Shown here piece after piece: positions 1 through 8,062 of a stretch of 64,000 nucleotides of DNA. The notes beneath the pieces are model-generated. The model was not told where the DNA came from. It searched no databases and saw only the letters and a list, made by a program, of their open reading frames with translations. A program made the translations under genes and the position numbers. This stretch comes from Kallotenue papyrolyticum (GTDB lineage: Bacteria; Chloroflexota; Chloroflexia; Chloroflexales; Kallotenuaceae): positions 62,001 to 126,000 of the forward strand of contig NZ_JAGA01000003.1 in the NCBI RefSeq assembly GCF_000526415.1, written 5' to 3'. Position 1 is the first letter of the stretch; each line of letters starts with the position of its first letter.

Positions 1-11
1 ACTCCTGTCCG

Positions 12-1400
12 TCACTGACCGCCGTAGCGCTGCAGATTCTGCTGAATGAGCTGGTTCGACTTCTGCGCGGCCGCGTCCAGCGCCTGCTTGATGTCGCTCT
101 GCTGACCAAGCAGCACGGCATCCACGGCGCGGCCAAAGCCCTCGCCCCACAGCGCCGGCTCCAGACCCGGCACCGGCGGCAGCATGATCACATAGTCGGA
201 CTCAGCGGCAAAGGCAGCCACCGGCGGCGCAACCTGCTGCAGCCGATCGCCGGCGCGCGCCGACTCGCGGATCGGCAACTGACCGGCCTTGGCCCACTCA
301 ACCGAGTTGGCCGAGAGCCAACCGATCCAGCACCCGGCAGCCGCCTGACGAGCCGGATCGTCCGTCGTCAGCGCGAGCTGGTGCGAGCCACCCCAGACGG
401 CATACTTATCGCCAAGCATCTGCGGCACCGGCGCGAAACCGGTGAACGGCAAGCGTTGCAGGTTGCTGATGTGCCATGGGCCGTGGATGACCATGGCCGC
501 GCGGCCCTGCTGGAAGGCAGTAACCTCGGGATCGCCCGCGCCGCTGATCTGCGGTGAGTATTTCTGCTTCAGATCGCGCAGGTATTGCAGCGCCTGCACG
601 CCCTGCTCGCTGTTGTAGGTTGCCTGCGTGCCATCGTCGCTAACGATCTGGCCGCCGGCCTGGCGGATCAGCGTCTGGAACAGCGTCGCAGCCTGGAAGG
701 CGGTGCCGATCGCTATGCCCATCACGCCGTCCTTGTTCAGCGTCTCAGCCGCCTGCTCGAACTGTTCCCGCGACATCGGCTCGGCGCCCGGCTCAGGCAG
801 GCCCGCCTTTTGGAACATTTCCTTGTTGTAGTACAACACCAGCGGGTGCACATCCAGCGGAATGGCATAGCGCTGACCCTTGTACTCGCCTACGCGCCAG
901 ACCTGATCCGGGAACTCGTCCTCGAGACCCGCGCCGCCCGCCGCTGCCAACGCCGCTTCGCTCATGGGCTTGAGCACGTTGCGCGCTGCGGCCTCGGCGA
1001 TATCGCCGGCGCGGATCACGGTCATATCCGGCAGGCTGCCGCCCGCCGCCGCCGTGTTGAGCTTCTGGATGTAATCGGGTTGCGGCAGGTGCTGGACTTT
1101 GATGCCGTAGGGGTTCTCCTGGCTGAACCGGTTCGCCAGCGCGGTCATCTCGTCGCCGTCCGGACCGGTGAGCGGACTCCACATCGTGATCTGCTGATCA
1201 CGCGCGCTATCCGGACACTCGGGCAGCGTCGCGCTTGCGGCGCCGGTTGTCGCAGCCGGACTGGCTTCAGCCGCGGGGCTGGCGGCTGGACTAGCGGCGC
1301 CATCCTGAGTCGTCCTCTGATTTCCGCCACAGGCCACCAGCAGCATACCTAATATGCTCATCACTATGATGAGCGCCATCGTTCTCTGCCAACGAGACAT
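12..1400 (-). CDS. ABC sugar-binding lipoprotein (family 1 solute-binding protein)
   Basis: Extracytoplasmic binding component of a carbohydrate ABC importer, predicted to be lipid-anchored outside the membrane. The start was moved inward to the ATG at 1400 because AAGGAGG lies 7 nt before it; the frame remains open to 1448. A signal peptide ends in the lipobox LVAC (Cys24), followed by a low-complexity Ala/Ser/Pro linker of about 30 residues and a maltose-binding-protein-like fold (motifs PLVLYYNKEMFQKAGL, FQQGRAAMVIHGPW). About 462 residues, normal for the family. Permeases are not adjacent inside the window; being leftward, they could lie beyond the left edge. The ArsR-like regulator lies 108 nt upstream on the same strand. 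The sugar cannot be told from sequence. Confidence 0.9.
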   Translation of the reverse strand: MSRWQRTMALIIVMSILGMLLVACGGNQRTTQDGAASPAASPAAEASPAATTGAASATLPECPDSARDQQITMWSPLTGPDGDEMTALANRFSQENPYGIKVQHLPQPDYIQKLNTAAAGGSLPDMTVIRAGDIAEAAARNVLKPMSEAALAAAGGAGLEDEFPDQVWRVGEYKGQRYAIPLDVHPLVLYYNKEMFQKAGLPEPGAEPMSREQFEQAAETLNKDGVMGIAIGTAFQAATLFQTLIRQAGGQIVSDDGTQATYNSEQGVQALQYLRDLKQKYSPQISGAGDPEVTAFQQGRAAMVIHGPWHISNLQRLPFTGFAPVPQMLGDKYAVWGGSHQLALTTDDPARQAAAGCWIGWLSANSVEWAKAGQLPIRESARAGDRLQQVAPPVAAFAAESDYVIMLPPVPGLEPALWGEGFGRAVDAVLLGQQSDIKQALDAAAQKSNQLIQQNLQRYGGQ

Positions 1401-1508
1401 ACCTGATCCTCCTTGATCCGTTCCATCGGTACGGCCGCTTCCTTGCATGGCACCTGTTGTCGTGGCTTTCCACCTCCTTGTCGCGTTCTAGACTCGCGGA
1501 CGCACTCG

Positions 1509-2474
1509 TTAGGACACGCTCTCCGAGCGCTGTCCGGGTAGATATTCCAGACGCAGCACCAGGTCCTGCGGGTAGTTGCCGAAGGTGTGACCGAATAGGT
1601 TCAGCCCGCCGACATGCAGCGCATCCGGTTTGACGCCCAGCCGTACGCGAATCACGCGCTGCTGCGCTAGCGCCAGGTCGTCAATCGTCAGATTGGAGAG
1701 CGGACGTCCATCGATAAATGCACCGTCGCAGTTGACCGTCCAGCGCTTGAGCAGGCCATACTGCGAGTCCTTATCGTCCCACCACAGCGGCGTGAGCGCG
1801 CCGCGCTGCCCGCCAAAGTCGGAGGGGCAGGTCCAGGTGCCCACCTCGCGCCCGTTGATCCAGAGCGTGATGTCGGACGGCCAGCGGTTGTTATGCAGGG
1901 GCGCTTCAGAACAGATCTCCATGCTGAGCTGCAGGCTCAGGGGTTGCGCACCCGCCGGCAAACGGTTGGGAAAGACGTACTCCAGAAAGCCGGCACGAAA
2001 CCAGATCAACCCGGCGGTAATGCGATCCGGTTCGTAGAAACTCAGGGGGTCATCCAGGTAGCCGATCAGCGAGGTCGCGCTGGCCAGGCCACAGGTGGGT
2101 TGAACTTCAAAGGCCGTGTATGCTCCGATCGGCATTACTACTTCGACGCTGTGGCGAGCGGGTTGCGCCTCGTAGGGGAGCTGGAGCACCACATTGTCGT
2201 AGGTGCGCGAGCAGACCTTCTGCAGGCCATGCGTGGCCGGTCGCAGCTCAGTGTGCACAAACCCAGCTTCTTCGAGGATCTTGACATGGGCTGCCACGGT
2301 CGAAGCCGGCAATCGCAGCGTCTCGGCAAGGTCGCCGATCGAGCGGCTGCCGTTGGCCAGGCACTGCAGAATGCGCCAGCGCTGCTCCGAGGCCAGTGCC
2401 TTCAAGCGGACGACAGGCTCCGCCAGAGCGTCCGCATCGATGTATAAGGTCTTACCGTGCAATGACCCACTCAT
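1509..2474 (-). CDS. ArsR-like winged-helix transcriptional regulator with long C-terminal domain
   Basis: A DNA-binding regulator of 321 residues. Residues about 24-85 form an ArsR/HTH_20-type winged helix (LKALASEQRWRILQCLANG, then LPASTVAAHVKILEEAGFV). The remaining roughly 220 residues are a beta-rich domain I do not recognise; it could be a ligand sensor. Classical ArsR metal-binding cysteines are not evident, so metal sensing is unlikely. It is divergent from the GH2 glycosidase and upstream of the sugar-binding lipoprotein on the same strand, so it is inferred to control this carbohydrate locus. The ribosome site before ATG 2474 is weak. A good promoter (TTGACG-17 nt-TATACT) lies about 90 nt upstream. 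Confidence 0.85.
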   Translation of the reverse strand: MSGSLHGKTLYIDADALAEPVVRLKALASEQRWRILQCLANGSRSIGDLAETLRLPASTVAAHVKILEEAGFVHTELRPATHGLQKVCSRTYDNVVLQLPYEAQPARHSVEVVMPIGAYTAFEVQPTCGLASATSLIGYLDDPLSFYEPDRITAGLIWFRAGFLEYVFPNRLPAGAQPLSLQLSMEICSEAPLHNNRWPSDITLWINGREVGTWTCPSDFGGQRGALTPLWWDDKDSQYGLLKRWTVNCDGAFIDGRPLSNLTIDDLALAQQRVIRVRLGVKPDALHVGGLNLFGHTFGNYPQDLVLRLEYLPGQRSESVS

Positions 2475-2514
2475 GCTGCTGCTCGTCCAGGGTCGCCTGC
2501 GCCTCGATGGTGAG

Positions 2515-2544
2515 TTGACAAGTTCGGTTTGAAGCAGGAATATA
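2515..2544 (+). promoter_or_regulatory. Candidate promoter for the GH2 gene
   Basis: TTGACA at 2515-2520 is followed after 17-18 nt by GAATAT/AATATA, a mediocre -10. The predicted start near 2551 gives a leader of about 174 nt before the GH2 start. If real, it points through the divergent regulator promoter. Confidence 0.3.
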
Positions 2545-2560
2545 TAGATCGATACAAAAA

Positions 2561-2589
2561 AGTATAAGACAATCCAAGGGGCTCGTCAA
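2561..2589 (-). promoter_or_regulatory. Promoter for the ArsR-like regulator
   Basis: On the minus strand TTGACG (2589-2584) and TATACT (2566-2561) are separated by 17 nt. The predicted start near 2554 leaves a leader of about 80 nt before ATG 2474. The -10 is embedded in a small palindrome (ATAC-AAAAAA-GTAT, 2552-2565), which could be an operator half-pair. Confidence 0.5.
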
Positions 2590-2695
2590 CTGGCAAGCTG
2601 GGCAGGCTGGAGGCTCCCTCGGTCGCCTGAGGCAGGCGGTGTAACAGTGGGCGCAACAGGGGAGCAGGCGCAATCATGAGCATTGAAAGGAGGCG

Positions 2696-2716
2696 ATGAG
2701 TCGTTTAACGACTCAT
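2696..2716 (+). promoter_or_regulatory. 21-bp palindrome between Shine-Dalgarno and GH2 start
   Basis: ATGAGTCGTT and AACGACTCAT are exact inverted repeats around a single T. The element lies 2 nt after a strong AAGGAGG (2687-2693) and 8 nt before the GH2 ATG at 2725. It could be a DNA operator or an mRNA stem that brings the distant ribosome site into register. It also begins a ten-codon frame (2696-2728) whose TGA overlaps the GH2 ATG. Confidence 0.6.
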
Positions 2717-2724
2717 GACCAACC

Positions 2725-4626
2725 ATGACCGGCACGGTTGCAACTCAGACCCATGGGTATCCTCGTCCGCAACTGGTGCGGAACAACTGGACATCGCTCA
2801 ACGGTCTCTGGCAGTTCGCCTTTGACCGCGAAGCCCGCTGGGAACTGCCCGAGCAGGTAGTCTGGGACCGACAGATCGTCGTGCCTTTTGCGCCGGAAAC
2901 ACCGGCCAGCGGCATCGGCGATACGACCTTCTACCGCGCCTGCTGGTATCGGCGCAGCTTTTATGCCCCGCCGCTGGCCGCGGGCGAGCGTCTGGTGCTG
3001 CATTTCGGCGCAGTCGATGAACGCGCGACCGTCTGGGTCAACGATCACCTCGTCGCCCACCACGAAGGCGGCTACACGCCCTTCGCGGCCGACATCACGC
3101 ACTACCTGCGGCCCGAGGGGGAGCAAACCATTGTGGTGCGCGCCGAGGACGATCCTCACGATCTGGCCAAGCCGCGTGGCAAGCAGGACTGGATGCTGGA
3201 GCCGCATGCGATCTGGTACCCGCGCACGACCGGCATCTGGCAAACCGTCTGGTATGAGCGTGTTCCGGCCACAGCTCTTGCAAAACTACACTGGACACCC
3301 AACGTCGAACACTGGCGGATCGGCCTGCATGCCGTGCTCGATGGCGGGCGCCGCGATGACCTGCGCCTGCGCGTGCGCCTCAGCGTCGGCCAGCACATCT
3401 TGGCAGATGACACCTACGCGGTCATAGCCGGCGAGGTTCACCGCGGCATTGCTCTCTCTGATCCCGGCATCGACGACTACCGCAACGAGCTGCTCTGGAG
3501 CCCCGACCTGCCCACGTTGATCGATGCCCACCTCCAGCTCTGGGACCAGCACGGCGAACTGATCGATGAGGTGTGGAGCTACACCGCCCTGCGACAGATC
3601 AGCCTGCAGGGCGATCGCATCGTGCTCAACGGACGCCCAACGCAGCTCCGCCTGGTGCTCGATCAGGGCTACTGGCCCGCATCGGGCCTGACCGCACCCG
3701 ACGACGCGGCGCTGCGCCGCGATGTCGAACTGGCCAAAGCAATGGGCTTCAATGGCGTGCGCAAGCATCAAAAGATCGAGGATCCGCGCTATCTGTATTG
3801 GGCCGATCGCCTGGGACTGCTGGTATGGGAGGAGATGCCCAGCGCCTACCGCTTCACCAACGACGCGGTCGAGCGCCTGACACGGCAGTGGATCGAGGCG
3901 ATCGAGCGCGACTACAGCCACCCCTGCATCATCGCCTGGGTGCCCTTCAATGAGTCGTGGGGTGTGCCCAACCTGCCCGAGCGCGGCGAGCAGCGTCATT
4001 ACGTGCAGGCGCTGTACCATCTGACCAAAACGCTCGATCCGACGCGTCCGGTGATCGGCAACGACGGCTGGGAAAGCAGCGCCACGGATATTATCGGCAT
4101 CCACGACTACGATGCTGATCCGCAGCAGATCAAGCAGCGCTACTGCTCCGAGGAGGGCATCGGGCGGCTGTTTACCCGCGAACGGCCGGGCGGGCGGCTA
4201 CTGACCCTGGAAGGCTACGCCTACAGCGGCCAGCCGATCGTGCTCTCCGAATTCGGCGGCATTGCTTTTTCCGAGGATCGTGAGACAACCTGGGGCTATA
4301 CCCGCAGCGAAAGCGCTGAGGCGTTTGCCCGGCAGTACCGCGAACTGTTGGAGGTTGTGCGCGCATTGCCGATGCTGGCCGGGTTCTGCTATACCCAGTT
4401 CGCCGATACCTACCAGGAGACCAATGGCCTGCTCTATCCCGATCGCCGGCCCAAGATCCCGCTCGAAGAGATCTGTCTGGCAACGCGCGGGCCGCTCAGC
4501 GAGCGTCAACAGCAGATCGAACGCGAGTGGCGCGCGCGCCTGATGAAATACCAGGTCGCTCCGCCGGACGGCGTAGATGCGTCGCCGCCATCCACGCACC
4601 ACGATCGCCTCGACGAAGCCACGTGA
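2725..4626 (+). CDS. Glycoside hydrolase family 2 (beta-galactosidase/beta-glucuronidase type)
   Basis: Retaining beta-glycosidase of 633 residues. Order: N-terminal sugar-binding jelly roll (residues about 10-185, with WYPRTTGIWQTVWYE), an immunoglobulin-like sandwich, then a TIM barrel. The acid/base is Glu410 in WVPFNESWG and the nucleophile Glu509 in PIVLSEFGG. There is no signal peptide, so it should act on imported oligosaccharides in the cytoplasm. Galactoside, glucuronide and mannoside specificities cannot be separated here. An in-frame TGA at 2716-2718 fixes ATG 2725 as the first possible start, yet the only strong Shine-Dalgarno is 31 nt upstream, across a palindrome. Divergent from the ArsR-like regulator. 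Confidence 0.93.
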   Translation: MTGTVATQTHGYPRPQLVRNNWTSLNGLWQFAFDREARWELPEQVVWDRQIVVPFAPETPASGIGDTTFYRACWYRRSFYAPPLAAGERLVLHFGAVDERATVWVNDHLVAHHEGGYTPFAADITHYLRPEGEQTIVVRAEDDPHDLAKPRGKQDWMLEPHAIWYPRTTGIWQTVWYERVPATALAKLHWTPNVEHWRIGLHAVLDGGRRDDLRLRVRLSVGQHILADDTYAVIAGEVHRGIALSDPGIDDYRNELLWSPDLPTLIDAHLQLWDQHGELIDEVWSYTALRQISLQGDRIVLNGRPTQLRLVLDQGYWPASGLTAPDDAALRRDVELAKAMGFNGVRKHQKIEDPRYLYWADRLGLLVWEEMPSAYRFTNDAVERLTRQWIEAIERDYSHPCIIAWVPFNESWGVPNLPERGEQRHYVQALYHLTKTLDPTRPVIGNDGWESSATDIIGIHDYDADPQQIKQRYCSEEGIGRLFTRERPGGRLLTLEGYAYSGQPIVLSEFGGIAFSEDRETTWGYTRSESAEAFARQYRELLEVVRALPMLAGFCYTQFADTYQETNGLLYPDRRPKIPLEEICLATRGPLSERQQQIEREWRARLMKYQVAPPDGVDASPPSTHHDRLDEAT

Positions 4627-4644
4627 CCCCATCGCCATCGCCAC

Positions 4645-4679
4645 CAGGCCACGGGAGGTACACGCCGATCCGTGGCCTG
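4645..4679 (+). terminator. Hairpin downstream of the GH2 gene
   Basis: CAGGCCACGG (4645-4654) pairs with CCGTGGCCTG (4670-4679) across a 15-nt loop, 18 nt after the GH2 stop codon. No T tract follows, so termination is inferred from position and stability only. Confidence 0.4.
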
Positions 4680-4827
4680 TCCCCTCCTCCAGCGCGCCGG
4701 CCCCTCCGCAGCTGGCACACCCTTTGCTAGCGGTCCTCCCCTGTCTCCGACATAGGCGCATAGCAGGCTGAGCCACCGCGCCGGCTGCCGGCTCGTGGTT
4801 CGCCTGCCGGCATAAGGAGGTAGCCAG

Positions 4828-5727
4828 GTGGCGCTGATCGATGTGCTGATCCCAACCTGTGGCCGCAAGACCGGGCTGGCGATCGTCCTGGCCGGGCTGC
4901 TGGGCCAGACCTTCACCGATTTCGATGTGATCATCTCGGATCAGACCGAGGCGCAGGCGACGTATCTGGAGAGCCATGAGATTCAAACCCTGGTGCGCGC
5001 CCTGCGCTGGCACGGCCACCAGGTCACGCTGCATCGCCACCTGCCGCGGCGCGGCATGGCCGAACAACGCCACTTTCTGCTGACACAGAGCAGCGCCCCC
5101 TATGTCCATTTTCTGGACGACGATGTGGTGCTGGCGCCGCAGGTCATGGAGCGCATGCTGCGCGTGATCCAGCAGGAGGGCTGCGGCTTCGTGGGTTGTC
5201 CCGCCGCCGGGCTGGTCCATCTGGATGACGTGCGGCCGCATCAGCAGGGCATCGAGCTGTGGGACGGACCGGTGCACCCCGAGCCACTCACGCCCGCCAC
5301 GCTGCCGCAGATCTGGCACCGGCACCTGGTCAACAACGCGGCCAATCCGCTGCATCTGGAGCAGCGCCTCGCCCCCGACGGCCAGACGTTGCGCTATAAG
5401 GTTGCCTGGATCGGCGGGGCCAATGTGCTCTACGATCGGCAGAAGCTGCTCAGCGTGGGCGGCTTTTCCTGGTGGGAGCGCCTGCCGCCCGATCATGCGG
5501 GCGAAGAAGTCGTGGTCCAGTTGCTCCTGATGCGCACGTACGGCGGCTGTGGCGTGCTGCCCTGCGGCACCTACCACCTCGGCCTGCCGACCAACGTTCC
5601 AGCACGCACGCGCAACGCCATCGAGTTGTTCGGACAACTGATCGAGGAGTTCGATGTTCAACCCATGCGTCCTACCGCGCCGTCGCGGCACGACTCACAG
5701 ACGTTGCTCAACGAACGGACGGTCTGA
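4828..5727 (+). CDS. Family 2 glycosyltransferase
   Basis: A GT-A-fold transferase of 299 residues that moves a sugar from a nucleotide-sugar donor to an unknown acceptor. It opens with the typical strand and loop (LIDVLIPTCGRKTGLAIVLA), and the metal-binding acidic cluster is FLDDDVVLAP. No membrane segments are evident, so it is probably cytoplasmic and peripheral. It starts at GTG 4828 with AAGGAGG (4814-4820) 7 nt upstream. It is followed by the remains of another family 2 glycosyltransferase, so this may once have been a larger glycan cluster. Acceptor and linkage are unknown. Confidence 0.85.
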   Translation: MALIDVLIPTCGRKTGLAIVLAGLLGQTFTDFDVIISDQTEAQATYLESHEIQTLVRALRWHGHQVTLHRHLPRRGMAEQRHFLLTQSSAPYVHFLDDDVVLAPQVMERMLRVIQQEGCGFVGCPAAGLVHLDDVRPHQQGIELWDGPVHPEPLTPATLPQIWHRHLVNNAANPLHLEQRLAPDGQTLRYKVAWIGGANVLYDRQKLLSVGGFSWWERLPPDHAGEEVVVQLLLMRTYGGCGVLPCGTYHLGLPTNVPARTRNAIELFGQLIEEFDVQPMRPTAPSRHDSQTLLNERTV

Positions 5728-5795
5728 CGGCGACTGGGTGAATATTCTCTGCTTCAGCGCACGGAGAGCCTGATCCAGGCTGACTGCCGCACGAC

Positions 5796-6005
5796 TTGGC
5801 GCCATCGGTTTCGGTAGTGATACCAATCTTCGATCAGGCCGCCTTTCCGCGGCGAGCCATCGACAGCCTGCCGGCGCAAACCCCGAGCGACTGGGAACTG
5901 ATCGACGAGGGCGCGCCGGATGCTACACCCCTGCTGCTCCAGCCCTCCCTGGCCGATGCGCGCATCCGCTCCATATGACTGGAGCGTAACCGTTCCCGCG
6001 CCTGA
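5796..6005 (+). pseudogene. Decayed N-terminus of a second family 2 glycosyltransferase
   Basis: The frame from a TTG at 5796 reads like the first 60 residues of a GT2 enzyme (SVSVVIPIFDQAAFPRRAID, then SDWELI and ADARIRSI) but stops at TGA 5976-5978. Reading through that stop continues the family pattern (LERNRSRA) to another stop at 6003-6005. Residues normally between DWELI and the acidic loop (VVDDGS in relatives) are shortened to DEGAPD. There is no Shine-Dalgarno, and the rest of the catalytic domain is absent; the OsmC promoter begins about 20 bases on. This is a truncated remnant, not a working gene. Confidence 0.8.
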
Positions 6006-6022
6006 AGGATGTGGACCTGGCG

Positions 6023-6050
6023 TTGCGCCCGCCGCGCTCTATGCTACACT
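6023..6050 (+). promoter_or_regulatory. Promoter of the OsmC gene
   Basis: TTGCGC (6023-6028), a 16-nt spacer ending in TGC, then TACACT (6045-6050). The TGC directly before the -10 makes this an extended -10 promoter of the kind repeated through the window. The predicted start near 6057 leaves about 40 nt before ATG 6096. Confidence 0.55.
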
Positions 6051-6095
6051 AGAGAAGGAGTGAACCGATCATGCCCGAGGCAAGGAGTTCTAGCG

Positions 6096-6533
6096 ATGGC
6101 CAACATCGAACGCACCGCCAACGCCGTCTGGAGCGGCTCGCTGCGCGAAGGCAACGGCCAGATCAGCACCAGCAGCGGCGTGCTCCAGAACACGCCCTAC
6201 AGCTTCCACACGCGCTTCGAGCAGCAGCCGGGCACCAATCCGGAGGAGCTGATCGCCGCGGCGCATGCTGCCTGCTTCAGCATGGCGCTCTCGGCGACGC
6301 TGTCGCGCCAGGGCTACACGCCCGAGCGCATCGCCACCGAGGCGACCTGCGTGCTGGAGCCGCAGCAGCCCAGCGGCTTCAAGATCACCACGATCCGCCT
6401 GCGCACCGAGGCCAGCGTGCCCGGCATCGATGATGCCACCTTCCAGCAGGCCTTCCAGACCGCCAAAGAGACCTGCCCGGTCTCCCAGGCGCTGAGCGCT
6501 ATCCGCATTGAGGGCGAAGGCCGGCTGGTCTAA
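6096..6533 (+). CDS. OsmC/Ohr-family peroxiredoxin
   Basis: Small cytoplasmic thiol peroxidase (145 residues) that reduces organic hydroperoxides through two cysteines. Cys60 lies in AAAHAACFSMALS and Cys127 in AKETCPVSQAL, the two conserved family positions. ATG 6096 was chosen because AAGGAG ends 8 nt before it; the longer open frame from 6009 crosses the promoter. The subfamily looks like OsmC rather than Ohr (ELIAAAHAACF block). It stands alone, with its own extended -10 promoter and a hairpin terminator shared with the convergent LVIVD gene. Confidence 0.93.
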   Translation: MANIERTANAVWSGSLREGNGQISTSSGVLQNTPYSFHTRFEQQPGTNPEELIAAAHAACFSMALSATLSRQGYTPERIATEATCVLEPQQPSGFKITTIRLRTEASVPGIDDATFQQAFQTAKETCPVSQALSAIRIEGEGRLV

Positions 6534-6560
6534 CACCTCCGAGTACCGGCCAACGCAACA

Positions 6561-6585
6561 GGGGCGATCCGGCGTGGATCGCCCC
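6561..6585. terminator. Bidirectional terminator hairpin between OsmC and LVIVD genes
   Basis: GGGGCGATCC (6561-6570) and GGATCGCCCC (6576-6585) form a perfect 10-bp stem with a 5-nt loop between two convergent stop codons. Neither side has a clear T run. Confidence 0.6.
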
Positions 6586-6607
6586 CGCGGTTGTTGGCCA
6601 CCCAGCG

Positions 6608-7987
6608 CTACGGCGCGACGCGCGGGATGCGGCAGGCCCACCCGAAGGTGGAGTGCGCAACCGAAAACTCGGCTGCCGGCACCGTCGTCGCCGACTCATC
6701 GGCAAGCCAGCGCTTGCGCACGGGCGCCTTTTTGCCGGGCGCATCCGCCGCCGGTCGTTCGATGCGCAGAATGTCGATCCCGCGCGCCAGATCAACGGTG
6801 TAGATGATGTCCCCCGCCGGCGCGGTCGGCGACCAGTAGGCCGCCCAGGTTTCGGTCACCGGCATTACGAAGTAGCCCACCTGCTTGATGTTGGCGGGAT
6901 CGCGCACGTCCAGAATGCGCGTGCCCTGCTCGTACCAACCCTGCGCCACCAGCCCGCGATCTTCGTCAAAATAGTGTGCCGAGCACAGGATCGTCGCCGG
7001 CGCTTTGCCCTGCAGCGCGGTCAGCTCGTTCAGCTCAGTGGTCCATGCGTCAAGGTTGGTCAACACCGCCGGCGTCACGGGCGAGAGCTCGCCCTGGATG
7101 CGCCAGGTCTGGAACGAGCCGGCGTCCTGACAGGTGGGCCGCGCATAATCCTCTTCGGTGATCAGCACCACAGCACCGGGGATCGGCTTGCCCTTGGGAT
7201 TGGTCTTGGCCGGTCGCCAGGAGTTGTGATGAATAAAGTCGTTGAGCGGGCCGCTGGTTGCCGAAGCGTCAGTCTGAGCCACCAGCACCGGCGCCAGCGG
7301 ATTGGTCACATCGTAGGCCGCCGTGCCCAGTCCGCCAACGATCCAGGCCAGGCCGCCGGCATCCACCTGCACGTCGTGCGTAGCGATGCCGGTGATCGGC
7401 GGCTTGAACTCGCCGGCGATCACCGGCGCATCCGGGTTGCGCAGATCGAGAATGCCGATACCGCGGCTGGTACCGGCCAGGTAGGCGAACTGGCACGCTT
7501 TGATGCAGGTGACGGTGTGGCTTGGCAGCCCGCTGGTGACGATCGTAGAAGTGCCGATCGGAAAGATCGTGCGCAGACGCGGGCTGGCCGGATTGGAGAT
7601 ATCGAAGATGTACAGCACCGCCGCGCTCTCGGATCGGTCGTTGGCGATCAGCAGCAGGTTGCCGCCGATCGACACGTCCTCGTTTTCGAAGTGCGGCAGG
7701 GGTGTAAAGCTGGTGAGCCGCGGCCGCGCCGGATCGGCAATGTCGAAGGTCGACAGACCCTCGACACCGGTGACGTACATGTAGTGGTCGCGGAAGTTGG
7801 CGCCGATCGCGCCCGCGATCGGCAGCGTGCCCAGCAGCGTGATGTTGTCCGAGATCAGCGGCAGGTCGCCATCGACGATGGTGATCGCTTCTGCCGTCGC
7901 GCGTGCCGGCAGGCCCAGCAGGCCGATGAACAGCGCTACCAGCGCGGACAGCGCCGACCAGGTCCACCTGCGGGATTGCGGCTGCAT
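6608..7987 (-). CDS. Secreted LVIVD-repeat beta-propeller protein
   Basis: Exported protein of 459 residues. A signal peptide (WSALSALVALFIGLLGLPARATAEA) is followed by repeated blade-like units with the LVIVD pattern (LSTFDIADPARPRLTSF, LYIFDISNPASPRLRTI, IGILDLRNPDAPVIAGEF, AAYDVTNPLAPVLVAQ, TRILDVRDPANIKQVGYF). These fold as a beta-propeller of unknown function, usually at the cell surface. AGGAGGG lies just before ATG 7987. It ends about 75 nt downstream of the S8 protease gene on the same strand, so the two may be co-transcribed from the protease promoter. No catalytic motif is visible. Confidence 0.85.
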   Translation of the reverse strand: MQPQSRRWTWSALSALVALFIGLLGLPARATAEAITIVDGDLPLISDNITLLGTLPIAGAIGANFRDHYMYVTGVEGLSTFDIADPARPRLTSFTPLPHFENEDVSIGGNLLLIANDRSESAAVLYIFDISNPASPRLRTIFPIGTSTIVTSGLPSHTVTCIKACQFAYLAGTSRGIGILDLRNPDAPVIAGEFKPPITGIATHDVQVDAGGLAWIVGGLGTAAYDVTNPLAPVLVAQTDASATSGPLNDFIHHNSWRPAKTNPKGKPIPGAVVLITEEDYARPTCQDAGSFQTWRIQGELSPVTPAVLTNLDAWTTELNELTALQGKAPATILCSAHYFDEDRGLVAQGWYEQGTRILDVRDPANIKQVGYFVMPVTETWAAYWSPTAPAGDIIYTVDLARGIDILRIERPAADAPGKKAPVRKRWLADESATTVPAAEFSVAHSTFGWACRIPRVAP

Positions 7988-8062
7988 AGCTCCCTCCTCG
8001 TGCCTGAGCTTGAGACACGCCGGCCGCGATCGGCAGTGATCGCGGCCGGCGCCGGTGTAGCC

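Noticed and set aside
1291-1473. Short frame just upstream of the first binding-protein gene as a leader peptide
   Set aside because: It would start at a GTG inside the putative ribosome site and overlaps the real gene out of frame; no conserved feature.
4198-5691. Open frame of 497 codons on the minus strand
   Set aside because: Antisense to the GH2 and glycosyltransferase genes, crossing the gap between them; no motif or ribosome site.
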